Below are positions 39,155 through 48,818 of a DNA stretch of 48,818 bases, piece after piece. The notes beneath the pieces are model-generated. The model saw only the letters and a program-made list of their open reading frames with translations. It ran no database searches and was not told the origin of the DNA. Position numbers and translations under genes: made by a program. The DNA lies in the NCBI GenBank assembly GCA_016290215.1, contig JAEETH010000021.1, positions 1 to 48,818 on the forward strand, written 5' to 3'. Source of the stretch: Bacteroidales bacterium. Its GTDB lineage: Bacteria; Bacteroidota; Bacteroidia; Bacteroidales; F082. Every line of letters begins with the position of its first letter. The first letter of the stretch is position 1.

Positions 39155-40051
39155 ATGAAAATCACCGTCATCGGAGAGTCCAATATCGATATTGCCGTAA
39201 GGCCTTATGGGGCATTCAACGCCACTGGCTGTACACCCGGAAACATCGCCTTCCATCATGGCGGAGTAGCTCGCAACATTGCGCACAATTTATGCCTATT
39301 GGGGCACGAAGTACGATTGATGAGCGTTTTCGGCGGTGACGACTTTGCCGAGCGGCTCCTTTCCGAGTGCAAGCAAATTGGAATGGACTTGTCGCTGTCC
39401 ACACAATTCAAGGAAGAAAAAAGCCCTATCTTTCTCAGTTTCAACAATGACGTGGGCGATATGCAGTCGGCAGTGTCCGATGTCGGCTTGAACGAGCGCA
39501 TGGATTTTGATTGGCTGAGAGAAAAAAACGATGCCATCAACCAGTCCGAATTGGTAGTTGCCGACACCTTGCTAAGCGTTGAAGCCCTCTCCTATCTCAT
39601 TGATTATTGCAAAGTTCCATTGTATATTGACACTGTTTCACCTGTCAAAGCCCTACGTTTTGATGAAGCCCTGCAGAAATCAAAAAGGCAATCTGTTTTC
39701 GCCCTAAAATGCAACCTTTCCGAAGCTCAAGCCATCACTGGTAAAAGCGATACATTCGAAGCAGCCAAGGCATTGAACGCCAACGGGGTGAAGCATGTTT
39801 ATTTAACCATGGGTTCAAAAGGCGTTGTTTACTGCCATAATAATGTAATTGATGCATTCCCATCGATTCCCACCAAAATCGTGAATGTAACAGGTTCTGG
39901 TGATGCGTTTTTTGCAGGCGTAATACATGCCAATGCAATTGGGCTTTTTGGCAAAGAAGCTGTCACATACGGCCTAAAAGCCGCGCAGCACAACATAAAA
40001 AACGAAGCGCCGGTCAATCCGACGCTTCGAATTAGTGTGTTTGATGAATAG
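39155..40051 (+). CDS. PfkB family carbohydrate/nucleoside kinase (pseudouridine-kinase-like)
   Basis: 298 residues. Start chosen at MKITVIGESNIDIAVRPYG; the frame opens 24 bases earlier. PfkB features: N-terminal strand VIGESNIDI, GGVARNIAHNLCLLGHEVRL (the G-G-x-x-x-N-x-A signature), and the C-terminal signature VNVTGSGDAFFAGVIHANA with the catalytic Asp of GSGDAF. GNIAFHHGGVARNIA and SEAQAITGKSD resemble PsuK, which phosphorylates pseudouridine. No psuG gene is next to it, so the substrate could equally be another nucleoside or sugar. Confidence 0.88.
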   Translation: MKITVIGESNIDIAVRPYGAFNATGCTPGNIAFHHGGVARNIAHNLCLLGHEVRLMSVFGGDDFAERLLSECKQIGMDLSLSTQFKEEKSPIFLSFNNDVGDMQSAVSDVGLNERMDFDWLREKNDAINQSELVVADTLLSVEALSYLIDYCKVPLYIDTVSPVKALRFDEALQKSKRQSVFALKCNLSEAQAITGKSDTFEAAKALNANGVKHVYLTMGSKGVVYCHNNVIDAFPSIPTKIVNVTGSGDAFFAGVIHANAIGLFGKEAVTYGLKAAQHNIKNEAPVNPTLRISVFDE

Positions 40052-40056
40052 TTTCC

Positions 40057-40815
40057 TTAGAAGCTGAAGCCGATACGAGCCATGATCATCATAGGATGAA
40101 CATTTCCCCATGTTTCAATAGTGGAGGTATTGGAGGTTCCCTTGACCACTCTTTCACCTTTCACATCAGCTTTGCCTAAGTCATAGAAGCTGCAACCAAC
40201 TACCAAGTTTTTGGCAACTTCGATACCGGCCCCCACTTGATATGCAAAACTAAAAGCAGCATCATAATCATTCGTCACCTTGGTGTTGGCTTCAAAATTC
40301 CCGATATGCGTTTTCGTGACATATTCCATATCGGTGATGAAACGAGCATTACCGCCAGCACCAGCCTCGACGTAAATACCAAAATTAGGATTGATGTAAA
40401 AAATGTAATTCGCACCTATCATGGCTGGAACATTAATGTACTTGGGTGTAGCTTTATATTCCAAACCAGAACCAATAAGCTGACCGCCATAATATACTTC
40501 ATTTTTACGATAAGCAGTCTTCAAATCCGAAGTCGGGCCATTGTATATACCATCAACAGAGAGCATGACTCCCAAACCCTTAACGCCAACATTGAAATAC
40601 CATCTCAGACCTACATTGAAGCCGATGCCAGCGCCAGCATCGTCATCGTCAAGATCGATTGAAGTCAAGGCGAAATCATCAAAGCTGTCAAAATCAGCAT
40701 AATCTTTCAGCGGGAATGCACCGCTAAGGAACATGGCGCCACGTGTTTGGGCCATAGCTTGACCACCCATTACCAACATGGCAGCCAGAGCGAGAACTTT
40801 TACTATTTTCTTCAT
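40057..40815 (-). CDS. Outer-membrane beta-barrel protein (porin-like)
   Basis: 252 residues. Signal peptide MKKIVKVLALAAMLVMGGQAMA. Alternating strands rich in Gly and aromatics follow: GAGIGFNVGLRWYFNVGV, GLGVMLSVDGIYNG, INVPAMIGANYIFYINPNFG and IYVEAGAGGNARFI. It ends in the beta-signal HPMMIMARIGFSF with a C-terminal Phe, which is recognised by the BAM complex. An acidic loop (TSIDLDDDDAGAG) may bind calcium but that is speculation. It fits the OmpA-like beta-barrel group common in Bacteroidota; function unknown. Its stop lies 5 nt past the convergent PfkB stop, and its promoter is at 40862-40869. Confidence 0.82.
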   Translation of the reverse strand: MKKIVKVLALAAMLVMGGQAMAQTRGAMFLSGAFPLKDYADFDSFDDFALTSIDLDDDDAGAGIGFNVGLRWYFNVGVKGLGVMLSVDGIYNGPTSDLKTAYRKNEVYYGGQLIGSGLEYKATPKYINVPAMIGANYIFYINPNFGIYVEAGAGGNARFITDMEYVTKTHIGNFEANTKVTNDYDAAFSFAYQVGAGIEVAKNLVVGCSFYDLGKADVKGERVVKGTSNTSTIETWGNVHPMMIMARIGFSF

Positions 40816-40861
40816 TTTTTGATAATTTAAAGTTATTTTTTCCGTTTGAATAAAAACGCGG

Positions 40862-40869
40862 CAAAATTA
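40862..40869 (-). promoter_or_regulatory. -7 promoter box for the outer-membrane barrel gene
   Basis: Minus strand reads TAATTTTG then CCG, about 47 nt before the ATG at 40815. Confidence 0.55.
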
Positions 40870-40881
40870 CAAAAACTTTCG

Positions 40882-40889
40882 TATTTTTG
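40882..40889 (+). promoter_or_regulatory. -7 promoter box for the membrane protein-ligA operon
   Basis: TATTTTTG then CCC, about 20 nt before the ATG at 40910. Confidence 0.6.
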
Positions 40890-40909
40890 CCCAAAAATCA
40901 GAATTTTAT

Positions 40910-43689
<2,780 letters not shown>

Positions 43690-43710
43690 GTACATATCAA
43701 GAAAAAGTGC

Positions 43711-43718
43711 TATTTTTG
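43711..43718 (+). promoter_or_regulatory. -7 promoter box for the toxin-antitoxin pair
   Basis: TATTTTTG followed by CAAAG, about 21 nt upstream of the antitoxin ATG at 43739. Confidence 0.6.
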
Positions 43719-43738
43719 CAAAGTAATTGGAAGGCATT

Positions 43739-43894
43739 ATGAGTTACGAATTAACTGAAAAAGAATCTGCTACGTTTACAGAGCCTGAAAAAACCATGAG
43801 CCGAAAAGAGTTGAGAGAAAAGTGCTATTCTTTGGAAGAGTCAAAAAGGCTTTTACTGGAAAAGGTTCACCACCATTACCATCCTGAACAATGA
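43739..43894 (+). CDS. Putative antitoxin of a RelE/ParE-type pair
   Basis: 51 residues from ATG 43739: MSYELTEKESATFTEPEKTM, SRKELREKCYSLEESKRLLL, EKVHHHYHPEQ. It is highly charged and helical, without a clear DNA-binding fold. Its TGA overlaps the ATG of the following gene by four bases (ATGA), it has its own promoter, and the downstream product looks like a RelE/ParE-fold toxin. That order and overlap are typical of type II toxin-antitoxin operons, so antitoxin is a context-based call. The His-rich end (HHHYH) is unusual. Confidence 0.6.
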   Translation: MSYELTEKESATFTEPEKTMSRKELREKCYSLEESKRLLLEKVHHHYHPEQ

Positions 43895-44202
43895 AGGTCT
43901 TTATTGACAAGGAGGTACATCTTCAAATTGAAGCCTTTTATGAGGCTGCAATGAAGCATCATATCACTCTTGACGAAGCAACTGTCATCAAAAAGATTGA
44001 TAGATTGTATGATGCCATGGAATCACTTGGAGCCTATGCTGAAATTTATCCCATAGCCCGTTTAAATGAAGATTGGATTTCAAAAGGTTATCAAGAATTC
44101 ATCTGCGAAGACTTCCATTTTGCATACAAAATATACATTATGAATGACGGAGAAAGAATTGTGAGGATACATGATGCCGTTCATAGTATGTTATATCATT
44201 AG
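43891..44202 (+). CDS. RelE/ParE-family toxin (putative)
   Basis: 103 residues. MKVFIDKEVHLQIEAFYEAA begins with the strand-helix of the fold, then a long helix (LDEATVIKKIDRLYDAMESL), and the C-terminal sheet ICEDFHFAYKIYIMNDGERI VRIHDAVHS, which resembles the RelE/ParE core (FAYKI...VRIHDAVHSM). RelE members cleave ribosome-bound mRNA and ParE members poison gyrase; the catalytic type cannot be told here. It is coupled to the 51-residue gene upstream. The AT-rich composition of both genes, compared with ligA and eno either side, suggests acquisition. Confidence 0.7.
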   Translation: MKVFIDKEVHLQIEAFYEAAMKHHITLDEATVIKKIDRLYDAMESLGAYAEIYPIARLNEDWISKGYQEFICEDFHFAYKIYIMNDGERIVRIHDAVHSMLYH

Positions 44203-44218
44203 AATTTTAAATCTTTAA

Positions 44219-45544
<1,326 letters not shown>

Positions 45545-45563
45545 TCGTAGGATTACACAAACT

Positions 45564-45597
45564 AAAAAGCCGAGGTCAACGCCTCGGCTTTTTGTTT
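45564..45597. terminator. Bidirectional terminator between eno and patB
   Basis: Stem AAAAAGCCGAGG / CCTCGGCTTTTT (12 bp) with a 6-nt loop, between convergent genes and overlapping the end of the PatB gene. Confidence 0.9.
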
Positions 45598-46762
45598 ATC
45601 CAAACACCGCCTTCAGCCGCCACATCGCCTCCTCCACCGTTGCCCTCGGGCAAGCCAAATTGATGCGGAAGAATCCACCGCCAGCCTCCTCGCCAAAGTC
45701 CTTGCCACGGTTGAAACCCAATTGTGCTTCTTGGGTCATCTTTTGCCACAAATCCTCTTCGGAAATGCCGTAATCATTGAAGTCGAGCCACATCATATAG
45801 GTGGCTTGAGGTTTATGGAACTTCACCTTAGGCAAATTAGCAGTCAGGAAATCGGAGACATAATCGATGTTGCCCTGCACGTAATCAAGGAGTTGTGCAA
45901 GCCATTCGTCGCCTTGGTTCATAGCGGTTTGGGTAGCCACTTTGCCAAAGATATTGCCGAGATGCGCCTCCATGTCCTCAACGTAGGCCACGTATGTCTT
46001 GCGCAGGTATTCGTTGGGGATGATAGCCGTCGAAGTAGCCAAGCCAGCCAAATTGAAAGTCTTGGATGCCGCGTGGAAGGTGATGCTGTTCATGGCATAC
46101 TGATGGCCCAAAGTGGCAAAGGGTATGTGCTTGTAACCAGGCAACACCAAGTCACAATGGATTTCATCGGAGATGACCAATACATTGTTTTTCAAGCAGA
46201 TTTCACCCAACAGCAATAACTCGTTGCGCGTCCAGCAACGGCCTACGGGGTTGTGAGGGTTGCAGAGAATCAGCATCTTAGCGGTCTTGGCTTGCTCTGC
46301 CAATTGGTCAAAGTTGATTTCGTATCCATCACCTCTATTTACCAAGGTGTTGTAAACCAGTTTTCTACCGTGGCTTGAAACTGCATGATGGAAAGGCGGA
46401 TAAACCGGTGGCTGGATGATGATTTCATCGCCAGGCTCAGTGAAAGCCAGCACTGCCATATTGAAGCCGCACACCACACCTGGAGTGAACGACATCCATT
46501 CCATCGGCACCTCCCAATTATGGCGACGTTTCAACCATCCTGCAATGGATTGAAAATAAGCCTCATCCTTGAAATGATAGCCATAAACGGGATGCTCGGC
46601 GCGCTCGATGACGGCCTTGCGGACGAAATCGGGCGTCTCAAAGTCCATGTCGGCCACCCACATGGGCAACACATCAGGATTGCCGAAAACTTGCTTCCTC
46701 AAATCATACTTAACGCAGTTAGTATCAGCGCGATTGATTACCTTGTCAAAATCGTATTTCAT
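45596..46762 (-). CDS. PatB/MalY-type aminotransferase (cystathionine beta-lyase-like)
   Basis: 388 residues from the ATG at 46762 (MKYDFDKVINRADTNCVKYD); the frame is open to 46852 but the additional residues do not match the family. PLP enzyme of fold type I; MalY/PatB members cleave cystathionine or cysteine with beta-elimination. Features: VLPMWVADMDFETPDFV, WMSFTPGVVCGFNMAVLAFT, ILCNPHNPVGRCWTRNEL, VISDEIHCDLVLPGYKHIPF, and the PLP lysine in TFHAASKTFNLAGLATS. C-terminal RINLACPRATVEEAMWRLK is typical. It probably supports methionine/cysteine metabolism and can release hydrogen sulfide. Confidence 0.92.
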   Translation of the reverse strand: MKYDFDKVINRADTNCVKYDLRKQVFGNPDVLPMWVADMDFETPDFVRKAVIERAEHPVYGYHFKDEAYFQSIAGWLKRRHNWEVPMEWMSFTPGVVCGFNMAVLAFTEPGDEIIIQPPVYPPFHHAVSSHGRKLVYNTLVNRGDGYEINFDQLAEQAKTAKMLILCNPHNPVGRCWTRNELLLLGEICLKNNVLVISDEIHCDLVLPGYKHIPFATLGHQYAMNSITFHAASKTFNLAGLATSTAIIPNEYLRKTYVAYVEDMEAHLGNIFGKVATQTAMNQGDEWLAQLLDYVQGNIDYVSDFLTANLPKVKFHKPQATYMMWLDFNDYGISEEDLWQKMTQEAQLGFNRGKDFGEEAGGGFFRINLACPRATVEEAMWRLKAVFG

Positions 46763-46835
46763 GGTTTCTTGATTGAATTTAAGCTGCAAAGTTGCAAAAA
46801 ATTCGTGATTTTTGCGATGGCAAAGAAAAAAGATG

Positions 46836-46843
46836 TACTTTTG
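46836..46843 (+). promoter_or_regulatory. -7 promoter box for tRNA-Tyr
   Basis: TACTTTTG followed by CAG, about 34 nt upstream of the tRNA 5' end. Confidence 0.6.
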
Positions 46844-46877
46844 CAGCGTCAAAATCGATACAGTTCTTTAAAATCAT

Positions 46878-46959
46878 GGGGGAGTCGCATAGTGGCAATT
46901 GCAACAGACTGTAAATCTGTCCGGGTATCCGTTCGGTGGTTCGAGTCCACCCTCCCCCA
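46878..46959 (+). tRNA. tRNA-Tyr (anticodon GTA)
   Basis: The acceptor stem GGGGGAG (46878-46884) pairs with CTCCCCC (46952-46958). D arm GCA...TGC. Anticodon arm ACAGA-CTGTAAA-TCTGT, giving anticodon GTA. A long variable arm (CCGGGTATCCG) makes it class II, as bacterial tRNA-Tyr is. T arm GGTGG-TTCGAGT-CCACC. The 3' CCA is not encoded (ACA follows). It lies between the core genes and the prophage-like stretch, so its 3' end is a candidate attachment site. Confidence 0.95.
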
Positions 46960-47243
46960 CATTCAAACCCCAATGATGAAGTTTTCAGATTAAATCAGAG
47001 AAATTCAAATTCCCCTGCCCTTCAGAAATGCGCTATTCTTCAACTCATCAAAATACTATCTAACAATTTTAAAATCAATCTATTACAACACCATTATAAA
47101 TCACTTCACACACCCATTCAACTAAGGGGATAAAAACAAAAAATACAAAAACAAAAACAAAAAATGCTGATTTTGCGGCATTTACGGAAAAACGCGAAAA
47201 ATTAAAAAGTACAATCTTCTTGAATTTACCATAATTTTGGTAT

Positions 47244-47315
47244 AACCGGCACTGCCGGTTGGTATAACCCAATTATAACCGATTATACTAAGGGCGGCCA
47301 AAAGCCGCTTTTTTT
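47244..47315 (+). ncRNA. Possible small RNA (about 70 nt)
   Basis: A TAATTTTG box at 47232-47239 would start a transcript near 47244. This would include the AACCGGCA-C-TGCCGGTT hairpin and end at the GCGGC-CAAAA-GCCGC plus T-run terminator (47294-47315). No protein is encoded. The call rests only on promoter, hairpin and terminator spacing; no family was recognised. Confidence 0.3.
47294..47315 (+). terminator. Rho-independent terminator in the gene-free region
   Basis: GCGGC-CAAAA-GCCGC followed by seven T. It does not follow any protein gene. Confidence 0.7.
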
Positions 47316-47397
47316 GTGCAAAAAATGGCCTGAAAAGCCCGAAAAACAACGCTTTTATACCATTTTGCCGACCTCACGAAAATGGTGCGCCACACAC

Positions 47398-47440
47398 GCC
47401 TTTTGAAGGGCCTTTGAACACCCTTTGAAAGGCGTTTTTT
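47398..47440 (+). terminator. Second rho-independent terminator in the gene-free region
   Basis: CGCCTTTTGAAGGG / CCCTTTGAAAGGCG form a 14-bp stem with two mismatches, followed by six T. Confidence 0.65.
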
Positions 47441-47486
47441 CGTGCCCGCTCCGACCGTACTTTTCGCCTCAAAAACGGCTTTGGAT

Positions 47487-47518
47487 GGACAAATGGGTGG
47501 ACAAATGGGTGGACAAAA
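47487..47518. repeat. Short tandem repeat TGGACAAATGGG
   Basis: The 12-mer TGGACAAATGGG occurs twice in tandem, with a third partial unit (TGGACAAA). Similar tandem sites near phage or transposon ends often bind recombinases, but nothing here proves that. Confidence 0.6.
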
Positions 47519-47713
47519 CTCGATAAAAAACGGCTCGACTTCTACCCCTTACTACAGCAAAACAATGCGAGTTGCCCCCTATATTAATGTTTTTCCGCAA
47601 GTCGGAAATAATACATAAATTATTGAAATTTAGTGCTTTAATATGGATTTTTGACTCAAAAACCGCCTAAAAACACCGCCCTCCCTTGACAAAGGTCAGT
47701 TTCGATGGCCAAT

Positions 47714-48088
47714 TCAGCCCGCTGCGGATGCGATTTCGGTACCATCGCTCCCCCCTGCAAGCAATGCCTCGACCTTTTCTTCCAGAAGGCCGATAATCTT
47801 CTGCTGGTCGGCCACTTTTTCCCGCAACAGACGGACAACCTCGTCGCGATCCGGCGGAGGAGCCTCGTTCATCACACCGGGTGTCCGATGCATGGAGCCT
47901 TCCCCGGTGAGCAACCAATTCGCATCCAAATTTTCGCATTTTGCGTATATCAATTCGATGTCAAAGGTGTTTCTTGCCATCCATGAACTGATTGTTTGGG
48001 GTTTAATACCCAGTTTTTGGGCAAAATCAGCATTTTTTCCCTCTGAATAATACTCTATTAACTCCTTTAATATCAAACTTTTATCCAT
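47714..48088 (-). CDS. CI-like phage repressor (helix-turn-helix)
   Basis: 124 residues from the ATG at 48088 (MDKSLILKELIEYYSEGKNA). The helix-turn-helix domain is DFAQKLGIKPQTISSWMARN, then TFDIELIYAKCENLDANWLL TGEGSMH, which matches the bacteriophage CI-type repressor domain where the sequence NWLLTGEG is very typical. The C-terminal half is a helical segment with a coiled-coil-like pattern (LLREKVADQQKIIGLLEEKV) rather than a LexA-like peptidase, so it should not self-cleave. It is divergent from a Cro-like gene, with operators between them and one operator inside its own coding sequence. The upstream frame to 48109 would add seven residues but lacks a better start. Confidence 0.82.
   Translation of the reverse strand: MDKSLILKELIEYYSEGKNADFAQKLGIKPQTISSWMARNTFDIELIYAKCENLDANWLLTGEGSMHRTPGVMNEAPPPDRDEVVRLLREKVADQQKIIGLLEEKVEALLAGGSDGTEIASAAG
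47935..47945. promoter_or_regulatory. Operator-like palindrome O3 (inside repressor gene)
   Basis: CGCATTTTGCG, the reverse complement of the two sites between the divergent genes, followed by TATA as at O2. It lies within the repressor coding sequence. Confidence 0.55.
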
Positions 48089-48104
48089 TTCAAAATAATT
48101 TTTT

Positions 48105-48115
48105 CGCAAAATGCG
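48105..48115. promoter_or_regulatory. Operator-like palindrome O1
   Basis: CGCAAAATGCG (CGCA-AAA-TGCG palindrome) 17 nt upstream of the repressor ATG. Identical to O2, with centres 31 bp apart. Confidence 0.65.
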
Positions 48116-48135
48116 TAAATTTTTCTTGCTATATT

Positions 48136-48146
48136 CGCAAAATGCG
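48136..48146. promoter_or_regulatory. Operator-like palindrome O2
   Basis: CGCAAAATGCG directly abutting the -7 box TATATTTG (48147-48154) of the Cro-like gene. A repressor bound here would block that promoter. Confidence 0.65.
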
Positions 48147-48154
48147 TATATTTG
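48147..48154 (+). promoter_or_regulatory. -7 promoter box of the Cro-like gene
   Basis: TATATTTG followed by CAGCG, an exact TAnnTTTG box immediately next to O2; the leader to ATG 48202 is about 42 nt. Confidence 0.65.
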
Positions 48155-48201
48155 CAGCGTGTTTCAATCATTGAAGCACGCGACAAAAATAGCAAAAAGA
48201 A

Positions 48202-48375
48202 ATGACAAAGCAACTTCACACGAAAAAAGGCACCGGCAAAGCGATAGCGAGACTGCTCGGAGTGAGTGAGCACACTGTAAGCGATGCCATCCGTGGAAAG
48301 ATCGACACGGACACGGCAAGGAAGATCCGCACGATGGCCATCCGCAACTACGGCGCAATCGAGATTGAAATCTAA
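48202..48375 (+). CDS. Cro/Ner-like small DNA-binding protein
   Basis: 57 residues: MTKQLHTKKGTGKAIARLLG, VSEHTVSDAIRGKIDTDTAR, KIRTMAIRNYGAIEIEI. KAIARLLGVSEHTVSDAIRG is a compact helix-turn-helix. It is transcribed divergently from the CI-like repressor across the shared operator region, the arrangement of a phage lysis/lysogeny switch (Cro in lambdoid, Ner in Mu-like phages). The call rests on the motif and context. Confidence 0.75.
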   Translation: MTKQLHTKKGTGKAIARLLGVSEHTVSDAIRGKIDTDTARKIRTMAIRNYGAIEIEI

Positions 48376-48401
48376 TCACCAATAAATAAGGAGAAAAGAA
48401 A

Positions 48402-48596
48402 ATGAGGCACAACCTGACTTACATTATCGACAGAATCGAGGCCTGCGCATTTGCGGCGCTGGCCGCACTGTGCATCTACGGCGCAATCGCCAAGGGCGCA
48501 TGGTGGCACATCGGGACGGCTGTCATCTGCGCAGTGATGGCCGTGGCTTTATGGAAGAGCGCAATCGTGGACGAGGGGGAGATTGACCTGGAATAA
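48402..48596 (+). CDS. Small phage-type membrane protein
   Basis: 64 residues. MRHNLTYIIDRIEACAFAAL starts a first hydrophobic helix (about 14-30) and a second runs about 34-50 (WWHIGTAVICAVMAVALW), ending in an acidic tail (DEGEIDLE). It is preceded by a good Shine-Dalgarno (AAGGAGAAAAG), which most chromosomal genes here lack. Function unknown; its place just after the Cro-like gene makes it an early gene of the element. The codon use is GC-rich, different from the AT-rich intergenic region to the left. Confidence 0.65.
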   Translation: MRHNLTYIIDRIEACAFAALAALCIYGAIAKGAWWHIGTAVICAVMAVALWKSAIVDEGEIDLE

Positions 48597-48599
48597 AAA

Positions 48600-48688
48600 G
48601 CGTCGGATGGTAGCACGGATAGGATGCTAATCGGATAGGCACCCAGTAAAACCCCTACATTAGTGAGGTTCGAGTCCTCACCCGCGCA
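48600..48688 (+). other. tRNA-like or decayed tRNA sequence
   Basis: The 89-nt stretch has a convincing T arm, TGAGG-TTCGAGT-CCTCA (48664-48680), and an acceptor stem GCGTCGG (48600-48606) with CCCGCGC (48681-48687) that pairs at six of seven positions (one G-U, one C-C mismatch). A D-like arm TAGCA...TGCTA is present. The anticodon region does not fold into a normal 5-bp stem and 7-nt loop, so it may be a degenerate tRNA, a tRNA-like RNA or an attachment-site fragment. Confidence 0.4.
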
Positions 48689-48718
48689 CAAGGAACTAAC
48701 CTATAAAATGAAAGAGAT

Positions 48719-48818
48719 ATGAAAGCAAATCTGAAAGCCGAGGACAAAAGACTGGCCGTGGTGCTGATGAGCACGAGCGGCAAGGTTTCGGAAGAAGCCA
48801 TTAGTAATGCGAGGTCGC
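48719..48818 (+). CDS. Start of an unidentified phage-type gene (runs off the window)
   Basis: The frame from ATG 48719 (MKANLKAEDKRLAVVLMSTS, GKVSEEAISNARS) is open to the last base. The 33 residues are not enough to name a family. It follows the tRNA-like sequence and continues the early-gene direction of the element. Confidence 0.5.
   Translation, partial: MKANLKAEDKRLAVVLMSTSGKVSEEAISNARS

Larger units (their letters stand above)
46960..47713. other. Gene-free AT-rich region (754 bp)
   Basis: No plausible protein gene on either strand. It contains A/AC-rich low-complexity sequence (47128-47166), a TAATTTTG box (47232-47239), a compact palindrome AACCGGCACTGCCGGTT (47245-47261) flanked by GGTATAACC repeats, two strong + strand terminators, a tandem repeat of TGGACAAATGGG (47487-47518), and two copies of AAAAACGGCT (47474 and 47526). 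It may hold the end of the prophage-like element and one or two small RNAs. Confidence 0.5.

Noticed and set aside
47075-47272. A 65-residue minus-strand open frame in the gene-free region
   Set aside because: Low-complexity phenylalanine/valine-rich product from the A-rich stretch, with no promoter.
47667-47939. A 90-residue minus frame overlapping the repressor
   Set aside because: Out-of-frame shadow of the repressor gene, with arginine/glycine-rich random composition.

Overview
The window looks like a chromosomal segment of an uncultured member of the Bacteroidales (phylum Bacteroidota). Four things point there. Most genes are preceded by the Bacteroidota -7 box TAnnTTTG (TATTTTTG, TAATTTTG, TACTTTTG), with little Shine-Dalgarno signal. 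There are gingipain-type C25 proteases and a secreted protein with a type IX secretion (T9SS) sorting tail. The primary sigma factor is short (288 residues) and lacks region 1.1. The core genes (rpsA, sodB, rpoD, recR, ligA, eno, mltG, yqgE) are of Bacteroidota type. Everything here is read from sequence alone; no database search was run.

Layout. 1-583: start of rpsA. 724-12553: two tandem giant gingipain-like proteases, the distal one lacking the C-terminal module of the other. 12679-17862: a secreted alpha/beta hydrolase, a small membrane protein, then an SPFH (stomatin-like) gene followed by three membrane proteins (two ending in PH-like domains) and a 57-residue ribbon-helix-helix protein. 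18047-27117: an M48 lipoprotein protease, a MurL-MurD fusion for an alternative D-glutamate route into peptidoglycan, YqgE, a metallophosphoesterase lipoprotein with an outer-membrane barrel, and a T9SS cargo protein with seven tandem InlB-like repeats. 27193-46762: mostly housekeeping genes (SOD, RpoD, HtrA, GNAT, a solitary MmeI-type restriction-modification enzyme, MltG, phosphohexomutase, TPR lipoprotein, MORN protein, RecR, PfkB kinase, outer-membrane barrel, LigA, a small toxin-antitoxin pair, enolase, PatB). 46878-46959: tRNA-Tyr. 46960-47713: gene-free, AT-rich, with two strong terminators and a possible small RNA. 47714-end: the edge of a prophage-like element with a divergent CI/Cro-like switch, three identical 11-bp palindromic operators and a tRNA-like structure.

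The window is also dense in short dispersed repeats. One family (R1, GGCCCTTCGACAGGCTCAGG and variants) and a second (R2, TTTGCGTCATTGCGAGG...GAAGCAATCC) have inserted in frame into protein-coding genes, several times in murL-murD and twice in a protease. A third family is a hairpin with TGACTA/TGACAA hexamer arms. A fourth is the GATTCCC(GAGG)GGGAAT hairpin, which serves as terminators. The most notable single gene is the MurL-MurD fusion carrying these repeat-encoded peptides.
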